The notes: generated from the letters alone by a model not told the origin. Shown: positions 19,234-26,995, counted from the first letter of the stretch. The stretch: DNA of 34,110 nt from Jannaschia donghaensis (GCF_001403795.1 NZ_CXSU01000004.1:1-34110), one strand, 5' to 3'. A program made the numbers and translations.

Positions 19234-22200
19234 ATGACACGCACCGATCTGACGTCACTGGCCTGCCTGACCACCGCGCTTGTCCTGCTGGGGCAGGGGG
19301 CCGCGGCGCAGGACGGCTTTGCCATCTCGGTCAACGGCGACACGGTCGCGGGCGACGCACGCGTGGCCGAAGACGTGCGCGCGCTGGACGCCGCCCTGGC
19401 CGAGGCCGACATCCAGGTCAGCTATCGCGGTCTGGGGGCGGACCCGAAGCTGGATCTGGAGGTCACGGGGGCGCCGGGCGGGCCGCTGACCCTGCTGTCG
19501 CAGCTCAATTACCCCGCCTATGTCACGCGCGGCGAAATCCGCATCATCGACCCGCTGGCCGTGACCGGGCCGCGCACGATCGCCACCCTGCCGGTGGTGC
19601 CGGGCGGGGCGACGGGCTTCGTGCCGCCGCGCCCCGGTCTGGACGCGGTGCTGCGCGTCTATGACGCCCAAGGCCGTTTCGACGAGACATTCCCCGTGCC
19701 GCTGGACGGGTTCGACACCGCGCAGGACCGCGAGCCGGGGGTGGAGGACGGGTTCGACACCACCGCGCGCCGCCGCATTCCGGTTCATGGCGCGTCGGTC
19801 ATCGTCACCGGCGACGGCGTGCCCGCCGGGGCCAGCGTCACCGCGTTGGGCGAAGTCGTGGCGGTCGATCCGTCGGGCGGCTTCGTGATCGAGCGCATCC
19901 TGCCCGCGGGCACCCATGGCATCGACGTGCAGGTTCTGGGGCAGACGGGCGGCGTGGAGATCGTGCGCGACCTGGAGGTGCCGCGCGCCGAATGGTTCTA
20001 TGTCGCCACCGCGGACGTGACCTTCGGCATCTACGACGAGGAGGGCACCCCGTCCGAGACGTTCGACAGCGGCCGCCTTGCCTTCTACGTCGAGGGGCGG
20101 CGCGCCGATGGCACGCAGATCATCGCGAGTGCGGACAGCGGCGAAGGCGACATCGCGGATGTGTTCCGCCGCTTCGACGACCGTGACCCGCGCGACCGCC
20201 TGCTGCGGCTGGATCCGCGCGATCTGTATCCGACCTATGGCGACGATTCCACGCTGGAGGATCGCACGCCCACCTCCGGCAACCTGTTCTTGCGGGTGGA
20301 GCGGGACAACAATTTCCTGCAATGGGGGGACTTCGCGGCCCGGCTTGGCGACGGGACCAGCTTGGTGCGCAACGATCGCACGCTCTACGGTCTGTCCGCC
20401 GGGTACGCGACGCAGGATCAGACCGGGTTCGGCGCGCCCCGCGCCAGCGTCTATGCCTACGGCGCGCAGCCCGATCAACTGCCGCAGCGCGACGTGTTCC
20501 TGGGCACCGGCGGGTCGGTGTATTTCCTGAACCGTCAGGACATCAGCCGCGCGACCGAAACCATCAGCGTTCAGGTCCGCGACGGCAATTCCGGGCGCGT
20601 CATCGCCACCCGGACCCTGATCGCGGGCGACGATTACGAGATCAACTATGTGCAGGGCGTCGTCACCTTGCGCAGCCCCCTGTCGGGGCAGGCGGGCGGC
20701 GGTATCGTGTCCGACGGCGTGGCCGCCGACGACGATGTCGTTCTGGTGGTGCAATACGAATATACGCCCACCTTGGGCAGCTTGGACGGCTTCGCCTATG
20801 GCGGGCGGGCCGAAGGCTGGGTCACCGACCAGCTGCGCGTCGGTGTGTCCGGCCTGTCGGAGGAGACGGGGACGGCGGATCAGACGCTGATCGGGCTGGA
20901 TCTGCTCTTCCGTCGGTCGGAAGACACGTTCCTGCGCTTCGACATCGCGGAATCGGACGGGCCGGGCTTTGGCTCCACGTTTTCGGCCGATGGGGGTCTT
21001 CTGGTCGACACCGAAGACGGCGCGATGGGCACCGGCACCGCGATCAAGCTGGACGGCCGCGCCGCCCTGCGGGATCTGGGGCTGGCCGCCGACGGCGCGC
21101 TCGCCTTCTATGTCGAGGATCGGGAGGAAGGCTTCTCGGGGCTGGACCGTCAGGTCACGTCGTCCACGGGCGACGAACTCTTCTGGGGCCTGTCGGGCGA
21201 AATTCAGGCGACGCCCGGCACGCGCTATGCCTTCATCTACGACGATTACGAAAACGACGCCGGCGAGTACGAGCGCGAAGGCACCCTCGAGGCGGAATTC
21301 GCCGTGACTGCCGCGACCTCCGTGGGCGTGGGCCTCGAACACCAGGACGTCCGCGACAGCAGCGAGGACGGGCGCCGCACCGATCTGGCCGTGCGCCTGA
21401 CGCGGCAATTGGCAGGCGACGCGGCAGTCTATGTCTTCGCGCAGGCCACGCTGGACGAGGAGGGGCTGGGCCGCAACGACCGCGCGGGTCTGGGCGGGAC
21501 GGTCGCGTTCCGCAATGGCTGGTCCCTGACGGGCGAAGTGTCCGACGGATCGCTGGGCTTCGGCGCCATCGCCCTGGCGGAATACGCCGACGGCGCGGGG
21601 TCGACCCGCTATGCCGGGTGGGAGGTCGATCCGGGGCGGGAGATCACGGGCCTGACGGGCCGCGACGCGGGCGTGTTCAAATCGGGCGCGACCGAACGGG
21701 TGTCCGAAGAGGTGTCGATCTTCGCGGAACACATCTACGACGTCTTCGGCGACCGCACATCGACGACCACGGCCTACGGCCTGGACTGGACACCGACGGA
21801 GCGGCTTTCGGCGGCCCTGGCCATCGAGTCCGGCGAGGTGGTCGACACCCGCGACAACGATTTCGACCGCGACGCCATTTCCGTCGCGCTGCGCTATGCC
21901 ACCGACGCCGTGCAGGCGCAGGGCCGTCTGGAATACCGCACCGACCGGGGCACGCGGTCGGGCGACGATCTGCGCTCCGAAACCTGGCTGCTGGCGACGG
22001 ATGCGGCGTGGAAGATCGACGAAAGCCAGCGCCTCGTCTTTTCCGCCGATTACGCAGAGACGGTGGGCACCGAATCGGAAACGCTGGACGGGACCTTTGC
22101 GGATGTGATCGTCGGCTATGCCTTCCGCCCCATCGACCACGACCGCCTGAACGTGCTGGCCCGCTATCGGTATCTGTACGACGACATCGGCCAACGCGTG

Positions 22201-22608
22201 GACGGCACCGACGAGGAGCGCGGCCCCCGCCAGCGCAGCCATGTGGTCAGCGTCGACGCCCTGTACGACATCAATCGGTTCTGGACCCTGGGGGCCAAGG
22301 TCGGGGTGCGCCTGGCGGAAACGGCGAGCACTGCGGGCGATGCCTTCACCGACAACGACGCGGTTCTGGGCGTGCTGTCGGCGCGGTACCACATGGTCAG
22401 CAAATGGGACGGCCTGGTGGAATTCCGCCGCCTGGACCTGCGGCAGGCCGAGACGTCGGACACCGGCGTCCTGGCCGCGCTTTACCGTCAGATCAATCCG
22501 AACGTGTCGGTCGGGCTGGGCTATAACTTCGGCACCTTCTCGGACGATCTGACCGATCTGACCCGCGACGACCAGGGCCTGTTCGTCAATCTGCTGGCAC
22601 AGTTCTGA
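19234..22608 (+). CDS. Predicted outer-membrane beta-barrel partner of the giant repeat protein (1124 aa)
   Basis: The start codon lies one base after the giant gene's stop (TGACATG), so the two are almost certainly cotranscribed and coupled. Residues 1-25 are a signal peptide ending GQGAAAQ. Residues ~30-330 look like beta-rich periplasmic or surface domains, including an Ig/regulatory-like stretch (VHGASVIVTGDGVPAGASVTAL). A motif LYPTYGDDSTLEDRTPTSG followed by LFLRVERDNNFLQWGDF (about 330-365) is one I recall from outer-membrane proteins next to DUF11-type giants. From about residue 500 to the end, alternating hydrophobic/polar strands separated by acidic turns suggest a large beta-barrel, closing with the C-terminal Phe (VNLLAQF) used as the BAM signal. 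It may anchor or export the giant protein. There is no TonB box or plug domain that I recognise. Confidence 0.75.
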   Translation: MTRTDLTSLACLTTALVLLGQGAAAQDGFAISVNGDTVAGDARVAEDVRALDAALAEADIQVSYRGLGADPKLDLEVTGAPGGPLTLLSQLNYPAYVTRGEIRIIDPLAVTGPRTIATLPVVPGGATGFVPPRPGLDAVLRVYDAQGRFDETFPVPLDGFDTAQDREPGVEDGFDTTARRRIPVHGASVIVTGDGVPAGASVTALGEVVAVDPSGGFVIERILPAGTHGIDVQVLGQTGGVEIVRDLEVPRAEWFYVATADVTFGIYDEEGTPSETFDSGRLAFYVEGRRADGTQIIASADSGEGDIADVFRRFDDRDPRDRLLRLDPRDLYPTYGDDSTLEDRTPTSGNLFLRVERDNNFLQWGDFAARLGDGTSLVRNDRTLYGLSAGYATQDQTGFGAPRASVYAYGAQPDQLPQRDVFLGTGGSVYFLNRQDISRATETISVQVRDGNSGRVIATRTLIAGDDYEINYVQGVVTLRSPLSGQAGGGIVSDGVAADDDVVLVVQYEYTPTLGSLDGFAYGGRAEGWVTDQLRVGVSGLSEETGTADQTLIGLDLLFRRSEDTFLRFDIAESDGPGFGSTFSADGGLLVDTEDGAMGTGTAIKLDGRAALRDLGLAADGALAFYVEDREEGFSGLDRQVTSSTGDELFWGLSGEIQATPGTRYAFIYDDYENDAGEYEREGTLEAEFAVTAATSVGVGLEHQDVRDSSEDGRRTDLAVRLTRQLAGDAAVYVFAQATLDEEGLGRNDRAGLGGTVAFRNGWSLTGEVSDGSLGFGAIALAEYADGAGSTRYAGWEVDPGREITGLTGRDAGVFKSGATERVSEEVSIFAEHIYDVFGDRTSTTTAYGLDWTPTERLSAALAIESGEVVDTRDNDFDRDAISVALRYATDAVQAQGRLEYRTDRGTRSGDDLRSETWLLATDAAWKIDESQRLVFSADYAETVGTESETLDGTFADVIVGYAFRPIDHDRLNVLARYRYLYDDIGQRVDGTDEERGPRQRSHVVSVDALYDINRFWTLGAKVGVRLAETASTAGDAFTDNDAVLGVLSARYHMVSKWDGLVEFRRLDLRQAETSDTGVLAALYRQINPNVSVGLGYNFGTFSDDLTDLTRDDQGLFVNLLAQF

Positions 22609-22670
22609 CGGAATAATTCCCAGACGGGCGATGGACTTGGGGCGGCGCGATCGGGCGGCGACCCCGGTCC

Positions 22671-22696
22671 GGAACCAATTCGCGGTGCGGCACGTT
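22671..22696 (+). promoter_or_regulatory. Probable EcfG-type general stress promoter for the 22-residue membrane peptide
   Basis: GGAAC (22671-22675), 17 bases, CGTT (22693-22696) matches the alphaproteobacterial EcfG consensus. Transcription would start near 22703, about 20 bases before the small ORF at 22723. The preceding gene ends 62 bases upstream, so the site is truly intergenic. Confidence 0.65.
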
Positions 22697-22722
22697 GTCC
22701 CGTCGCAACCGGAAGGAATATC

Positions 22723-22791
22723 ATGCGCAATATCTTTTACATCATCGGTGTCGTCGTCGTCGTCATTGCAGTCGTCAGCTTCGTTCTCTGA
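22723..22791 (+). CDS. 22-residue single-span membrane peptide
   Basis: The ORF encodes MRNIFYIIGVV followed by a Val/Ile/Ala run ending VVSFVL. The whole peptide is one hydrophobic helix with a basic N-terminus, so it should sit in the inner membrane with its N-terminus inside. A strong ribosome site GGAAGGA (22711-22717) is 5 bases upstream, and a GGAAC-N17-CGTT stress promoter precedes it. A perfect 12-bp hairpin follows at 22834. Promoter, ribosome site, ORF and terminator make a full transcription unit, which supports a real gene despite its length. Five consecutive GTC codons (Val) lie in the helix. Function unknown; I recall similar tiny membrane peptides in Rhodobacteraceae genomes but cannot name a family. 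Confidence 0.7.
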   Translation: MRNIFYIIGVVVVVIAVVSFVL

Positions 22792-22833
22792 TTTCCACCG
22801 CACGCCCCGGGCCAAGATCGGGGTCGCGCATGA

Positions 22834-22869
22834 CATAGGGCCGGAACGTTTAATCGCTCCGGCCCTATG
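22834..22869. terminator. Hairpin terminator after the 22-residue peptide
   Basis: CATAGGGCCGGA (22834-22845) and TCCGGCCCTATG (22858-22869) form a perfect 12-bp stem with a 12-base loop. There is no clean T-run after it on the plus strand, so efficiency is uncertain. The 128 bases between it and the next gene (22870-22997) hold no promoter I can support; GGAGG at 22984-22988 is the ribosome site of that gene. Confidence 0.65.
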
Positions 22870-22997
22870 CTTTACATAAGATCGATTACCCGTGATCGCG
22901 CCGCAGACCTGCGCTGCACGATCCCTGCACGGATGCTGCGCCGTCGGTGCACGCCCGATCCGTCATCCCCGGGGCGACCCTTCGGAGGATGCGCCCC

Positions 22998-24446
22998 ATG
23001 TCAGACACACCCACGATCCGCGGCCTGCCCGCCCGCCTGGCCCGCGACGGCTGGTGGATGGCCGACGCCACGCCGCCGCCGCGCCGGCCACCCGTCGCCC
23101 CCGGCACCGTCATCACGCGCCGGGGGGCGACGGCGTTCGGCCTTCTGGCCGTTCTGGTGCTGGCCGGTGACATCCTGTTCTGGCGTCACACGCCGGGGAT
23201 GTCGCTGGCCATCTTCGCGGGGCTGATCTTTGCCGCCGCCGTGGCGGTGCGGCCCCCTGGCGTGGCCGCCGGTCGCCCGGCCCTGCTGCTGGGTCTGGCG
23301 ATGCTGCCGGTGGTCGAATACCCGCAGGCGCTGTCGGTCACGGTGTTGATCTGCGGGCTGTGCGCGGCGCTGGCCTGGCTGGACGTGTCGGGCGCGCGTC
23401 GCATCCTGGCCGCCGCGTTGCACCGCCTGATGTGGGTGCCCTTCGCCGGGATGCGCGATGCGTGGCGGACAGCCGTCGACGGTCGCATGGCGGAGTTGCC
23501 GCGCATCGGCCTGCGCGCGGTCGTCACGGGATGGACGGTGCCGGTGGGTGGCGCGCTGATCCTGGGCGCATTGTTGGTGCAATCGAACCCGGTGTTCGAC
23601 GGTCTGTCGGTCGACCTGAGCGGGCTGAGGGTCGATGCGGCGCGCGGCACGCTGTGGCTGGGCCTTGCCCTGCTGATCTGGCCGTTCCTGACGCCTTCGC
23701 AGGTTCCCGACCCCATCAGGCCGGTCCCGTCGCGGCGTCCCGCGATCTGGAACGCCGATGCCGTGCGGCGCGCGTTGATCGTGTTCAACCTGCTCCTGCT
23801 GGGGCAGACCGGGATGGACGTCGCCTATCTGTGGACCGGTGCGGCCCTGCCCGATGGCGTCACCCTGGCTGAATACGCCCATCGCGGGGCCTATCCCCTG
23901 CTGGTGACCGCGCTGCTGGCCGGGGGGTTCGCCGCCGCCGCGCGACCCTTCTTGCAGGCGCGGGGCCTGCGTCCGCTGCTGTTGATCTGGCTGGCGCAGA
24001 ATATCGCGCTGACCGTCGCCGCGCTGCTGCGACTGGACCTTTATGTGGACGGTTTCGGCCTGACGTACCTGCGGTTGCACGCGGGCGTCTGGATGGGGGT
24101 GGTCGCCCTTGGGCTGGGGCTGACGGCGTGGCACGTCGCGCGCGCCACCTCGACCCGCTGGCTGCTGGCGCGGTGCGCCACCTTGGGGGCCGCGACGCTC
24201 TATCTGGCGGGCTTCGTCAACTTCGGCGCGCTGATCGTGGCATACAACGTGGGCGCGGGCCGCGACGACCGGGCGTATCTTTGCGCCCTGCCCCCGGTGG
24301 CGACCGTGGGGGCCGTGGATTCGGTGGGCCTGCCGCTGTGTCAGCACGCGCGGGTTCGGATCGACGGCTGGCAAGGCTGGCACTTTCGCGGCCACCGCGC
24401 CATCGTCGCCCGGACCGCCGACGACACGAAAGGGGCGCTGCGATGA
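22998..24446 (+). CDS. DUF4173/DUF4153-like multi-spanning membrane protein
   Basis: This 482-residue integral membrane protein has roughly ten to twelve hydrophobic segments from residue 50 to 435, for example TAFGLLAVLVLAGDILFW and ATLYLAGFVNFGALIVAY. The central stretch LPDGVTLAEYAHRGAYPLLVTALL strongly resembles the EYAHRGxYxLL signature I associate with DUF4173 proteins. The C-terminal ~60 residues look extracytoplasmic, with two cysteines (YLCALPP and LPLCQHA). Biochemical function is not known for this family. ATG 22998 is used because GGAGG lies 9 bases upstream; an in-frame ATG at 22947 has no such site. It overlaps the following response regulator gene by 4 bases (ATGA), so it belongs to one operon with the two-component system and may be its signal source or target. 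Confidence 0.8.
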   Translation: MSDTPTIRGLPARLARDGWWMADATPPPRRPPVAPGTVITRRGATAFGLLAVLVLAGDILFWRHTPGMSLAIFAGLIFAAAVAVRPPGVAAGRPALLLGLAMLPVVEYPQALSVTVLICGLCAALAWLDVSGARRILAAALHRLMWVPFAGMRDAWRTAVDGRMAELPRIGLRAVVTGWTVPVGGALILGALLVQSNPVFDGLSVDLSGLRVDAARGTLWLGLALLIWPFLTPSQVPDPIRPVPSRRPAIWNADAVRRALIVFNLLLLGQTGMDVAYLWTGAALPDGVTLAEYAHRGAYPLLVTALLAGGFAAAARPFLQARGLRPLLLIWLAQNIALTVAALLRLDLYVDGFGLTYLRLHAGVWMGVVALGLGLTAWHVARATSTRWLLARCATLGAATLYLAGFVNFGALIVAYNVGAGRDDRAYLCALPPVATVGAVDSVGLPLCQHARVRIDGWQGWHFRGHRAIVARTADDTKGALR

Positions 24447-25105
24447 AGATCCTGGTGGTGGACGACGACCCGCAACTGCGGGAGCTGGTGTCCCTGGCCC
24501 TGACGCGCGCGGGGTTCGACACGGTCACCGCCGCAGACGGGCGTCAGGCCCTGATCCATGCCACCCGCGAAGCCCCCGATCTGATCGTGCTGGACGTGGG
24601 CCTGCCCGAGATGGACGGGTTCGAGGTGTGCCGCCGCATCCGCGCCACGTCGCAGGTGCCGATCCTGTTCCTGACGGCGCAGGACGACGAGGTGGACCGC
24701 ATCGTCGGGCTGGAGCTGGGGGCCGACGATTACGTGACCAAGCCGTTTTCCCCGCGCGAGTTGGTGGCACGCCTCCGCGCGATCCTCAAACGCGCCGGCC
24801 CGGCCCCGGCCCCCACCCTGACCCACGGCACCCTGACGCTGGAGGAAGGGGCCCACCGCCTGACCGTCGCCGGCACCCCGGTCGACCTGACGGGGACCGA
24901 ACACACCATTCTGCGGACCCTGCTGTTGACCCCCGACCGGATCATCGCGCGCCCCGCCCTGGTCGACCGCATCTGGGGCGTGGGGGCGGGCGTGTCGGAC
25001 CGCACGCTGGACAGCCACCTGCGCAACCTGCGCCGCAAATTGGCGCAGGCGGGGGCCGACGACGTCATCCGCAGCGTCCACGGCGTCGGGATCGGCCTGT
25101 CGTGA
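24443..25105 (+). CDS. OmpR-family response regulator, CreB-like
   Basis: This 220-residue regulator has an N-terminal receiver domain (1-~118) with acidic pocket DDD (7-9), phospho-acceptor Asp51 in VLDVGLPEMDG, Thr78 in FLTAQ and Lys100 in YVTKPFSPREL. A C-terminal OmpR/PhoB-type winged helix (about 125-220) contains LTGTEHTILRTLLLTPDRII and the recognition helix VSDRTLDSHLRNLRRKL. It should bind DNA as a phosphorylated dimer. It overlaps the upstream membrane protein gene as ATGA, and its own stop codon overlaps the start of a 13-codon ORF that leads into the kinase gene. CreB-like is the closest group I recognise; target genes are not evident in the window. Confidence 0.9.
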   Translation: MKILVVDDDPQLRELVSLALTRAGFDTVTAADGRQALIHATREAPDLIVLDVGLPEMDGFEVCRRIRATSQVPILFLTAQDDEVDRIVGLELGADDYVTKPFSPRELVARLRAILKRAGPAPAPTLTHGTLTLEEGAHRLTVAGTPVDLTGTEHTILRTLLLTPDRIIARPALVDRIWGVGAGVSDRTLDSHLRNLRRKLAQAGADDVIRSVHGVGIGLS

Positions 25106-25146
25106 TGCGGGCCGCCGTGACGTGGTTTGCCGTGACCGGGGCATGA
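25105..25146 (+). other. Possible 13-codon coupling ORF between regulator and kinase
   Basis: The response regulator stop TGA (25103-25105) shares its A with an ATG (25105) that opens the ORF MRAAVTWFAVTGA. Its stop TGA (25144-25146) overlaps the kinase ATG (25143-25145) as ATGA. A ribosome could therefore move from regulator through the mini-ORF into the kinase without leaving the mRNA. It may equally be chance in GC-rich DNA. Confidence 0.35.
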
Positions 25147-26096
25147 GGCGCTGGCGCCCGTCCCTCTGGCTGGTGACCGGCGGCGCGCTGGCGGGCACGC
25201 TGATCCTGTCGCTGCTGGGGCTGATCGCGCTGCGCTACCTGGCCCCGGTCCTGGGGTTCCGGTGGGCGGCCCTGGTGCTGGCGCTGGCGATCGGCGCGCT
25301 GACGCTGATCCCCTGGGCGCTGATGCAGCGGCTGATCCTGGGGCCGGTGCGCGCGCTGTCGGACTATGCCGCGCAGGTCCGCGCCCGCCCCGGCCACATG
25401 CCCGACCCGCCCGGCCGCTACGGCACCGCCGAATTGCGCGAAATGGGCAAATCCGTCACCGACATGGCCGCGGTGCTGCAGGCGCGCGAAACCTCCGTCC
25501 GGGCCTTCGCCGACCACGTCACGCACGAGGTGAAGGGCCCCGTCGCCGCCATCCGCGCCGCGTCCGAGTTGCTGGCCGACGGCGATCTGACCCCCGGTGA
25601 TCGCGCGCTGGTGGCGCAGATCGACGTCGCCGCCCGGCGCATCGACGCGCAGCTGACGGCCCTGTCGGACATCGCCCGCGCGCGCGGCAGCGACCATCGC
25701 GGCACCGCCACGCTGGCGGGTCTGGGGTTGACGCATGACGCGCTGGACCTGCGCATTCACGGCGGCGACATCGCCCTGCCGATCGCGGCGGACGGGTTGC
25801 GCGCCATTCTGGATCACCTGCTGGCGAACGCGGCCCACCACGGTGCCACCCGCGTGATGCTGACCGCCGCGCCGGGCGGTCTGACGGTGGCGGACGACGG
25901 CACCGGCATTTCACCGGGCAACCGCGCGCGTGTGTTCGACCCGTTCTTCACCACCCGGCGCGACGCCGGCGGCACCGGCATGGGGCTGGCCATCGTCGAT
26001 GCGCTGATGCGAGCGAACGGCGGGCGGGTCGTGTCGGTCGACGGCGGGCCGGGGGCGACGTTCCGCCTGACCTGGCCCCGGACCGGCGCGCCCTAG
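25143..26096 (+). CDS. Sensor histidine kinase, short intramembrane type, CreC-like
   Basis: This 317-residue kinase has two transmembrane helices (about 9-31 and 41-62) with only about ten residues between them, so it has no periplasmic sensor domain and must sense within the membrane or through a partner. A HAMP-like linker (62-117) follows. The phosphorylated His128 is in FADHVTHEVKGPVAAIR. The N box is ILDHLLANAAHHGATRV, then come DDGTGIS, the F-box FDPFFTT and the G2 box GGTGMGLAIV. It should phosphorylate Asp51 of the regulator encoded just upstream. ATG 25143 is chosen over GTG 25122 because it keeps the family-like basic start MRRWRPSLW. The DUF4173-like membrane protein in the same operon is a plausible sensory partner. 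Its TAG stop is shared with the convergent Crp/Fnr gene. Confidence 0.88.
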   Translation: MRRWRPSLWLVTGGALAGTLILSLLGLIALRYLAPVLGFRWAALVLALAIGALTLIPWALMQRLILGPVRALSDYAAQVRARPGHMPDPPGRYGTAELREMGKSVTDMAAVLQARETSVRAFADHVTHEVKGPVAAIRAASELLADGDLTPGDRALVAQIDVAARRIDAQLTALSDIARARGSDHRGTATLAGLGLTHDALDLRIHGGDIALPIAADGLRAILDHLLANAAHHGATRVMLTAAPGGLTVADDGTGISPGNRARVFDPFFTTRRDAGGTGMGLAIVDALMRANGGRVVSVDGGPGATFRLTWPRTGAP

Positions 26097-26821
26097 ATCA
26101 AGGGCCGCGGCCGCAGCGCCTCCATCGGGATGCCGGCCACATCGGACAGACCGGTCCGGTCCAGAATGCCCAGCACGCCGTCCTGCCACAGGACCATCCC
26201 CCGATCCTTGAGCTTGGCGAGGGTCTTGTTGGTGTGCACCAGCGACAGACCCAGGGCATCGGCCAGATCCTGCTGGCGGAACGGCAGCGGCATCTCGTTG
26301 GCCGTGGTCAATCCCAGGGCCTCGCCGCGCTGGAACAGGCGCTGCAACGTCCAGGCCACCGCCTCCAACGCCGACCTCTGGCCGATGGTCGCCAGGCTTT
26401 CGCCCAGGAACATCTCCTCGGAGGCGGCCAGCCACGTCAGATCGAAGGCCCGGTCGGGGTGCGATTTGAACAGCGACCAGATCTCGGCCCGGTCGAACAC
26501 GCACAGCGTCATTTCGGTCGCGGACGTGATGGAATGGCCCATCTCGCCCATGACGCCGGCCTGAAGACCGATGAAATCGCCCGGAAAGACGAAGTTCACC
26601 ACCTGTCGGCGTCCATCCTCCAGCGTTTTGAAGCGCACGCCCTGCCCCGCCAGAACGGTATAAAGCTGCGGCGCGTTGGACCCTTCGATCAACAGCGGCG
26701 TCTGCGCGTCCACCGTCAATTCGCCGATCTTGAACCCCTTCATGAACCGCGCCTCCTCGGTCGTGAAGGGGACGAAGATCTCCAACTCCCGCAGGGGGCA
26801 ATTGTCGCATTTCACGGCCAT
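26093..26821 (-). CDS. Crp/Fnr-family transcription regulator with an incomplete Fnr cysteine set
   Basis: This 242-residue regulator has an N-terminal cyclic-nucleotide-like effector domain (about 20-135), a dimerisation helix, and a C-terminal winged helix (about 165-235) with QQDLADALGLSLVHTNKTLAKL as the helix-turn-helix. It begins MAVKCDNCPLRELEIFVPF. Cys5 and Cys8 match the first two Fnr cluster ligands and Cys107 (EMTLCVFD) sits near the central one, but the third N-terminal cysteine is missing. A standard four-Cys [4Fe-4S] cluster therefore looks unlikely. ATG 26821 follows AAGGAG. A 5-N4-5 palindrome at its promoter suggests autoregulation. The gene ends tail-to-tail with the kinase, both stops lying in the same CTAG. 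Signal and regulon are unknown, possibly redox or stress. Confidence 0.88.
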   Translation of the reverse strand: MAVKCDNCPLRELEIFVPFTTEEARFMKGFKIGELTVDAQTPLLIEGSNAPQLYTVLAGQGVRFKTLEDGRRQVVNFVFPGDFIGLQAGVMGEMGHSITSATEMTLCVFDRAEIWSLFKSHPDRAFDLTWLAASEEMFLGESLATIGQRSALEAVAWTLQRLFQRGEALGLTTANEMPLPFRQQDLADALGLSLVHTNKTLAKLKDRGMVLWQDGVLGILDRTGLSDVAGIPMEALRPRPLI

Positions 26822-26871
26822 GTCGGCTCCTTTCGATCGCGGGGGGGCGAACCGGATCGGTGCCGTCACGA

Positions 26872-26920
26872 TATGTCGTCTGACATACGCGCAAGATACC
26901 GCAGCTGTCCAATCGTGCAA
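26872..26920 (-). promoter_or_regulatory. Probable promoter and self-operator of the Crp/Fnr gene
   Basis: On the minus strand, TTGCAC (26920-26915), 16 bases, TATCTT (26898-26893) resembles a sigma-70 promoter. It is followed at the expected start point by the perfect palindrome TATGTC-GTCT-GACATA (26872-26887). The 5-N4-5 spacing is that of Crp/Fnr-dimer sites, and the overlap with +1 suggests repression. A 14-of-15 match recurs at 32331. Confidence 0.55.
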
Positions 26921-26970
26921 GGCCGACAGAAATTTTCGGGCGGAGACTCCGGGATTGCGCCGATCTTTGC

Positions 26971-26995
26971 GGAACAATGCGGGATGCGGGCCGTT
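26971..26995 (+). promoter_or_regulatory. Probable EcfG-type stress promoter for the 61-residue membrane protein
   Basis: GGAAC (26971-26975), 16 bases, CGTT (26992-26995) is an exact consensus match. Transcription would start near 27003, leaving a ~73-base leader before ATG 27076. It lies divergent to the Crp/Fnr promoter in the same 254-bp gap. Confidence 0.7.

Noticed and set aside
17046-19412. Long minus-strand frame antisense to the end of the giant gene
   Set aside because: Composition is that of a shadow frame; the plus strand has a clear signal peptide, repeats and a coupled downstream gene.
19255-22836. 1193-codon minus-strand frame antisense to the beta-barrel gene
   Set aside because: No recognisable domain, and it would cover the small peptide gene and its promoter; the plus-strand protein has signal peptide and barrel features.
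23749-23774. GGAAC-N17-CGTT inside the DUF4173-like gene
   Set aside because: It matches the EcfG promoter pattern but lies mid-gene with no start codon or gene boundary nearby; short patterns like this recur by chance in GC-rich coding DNA.
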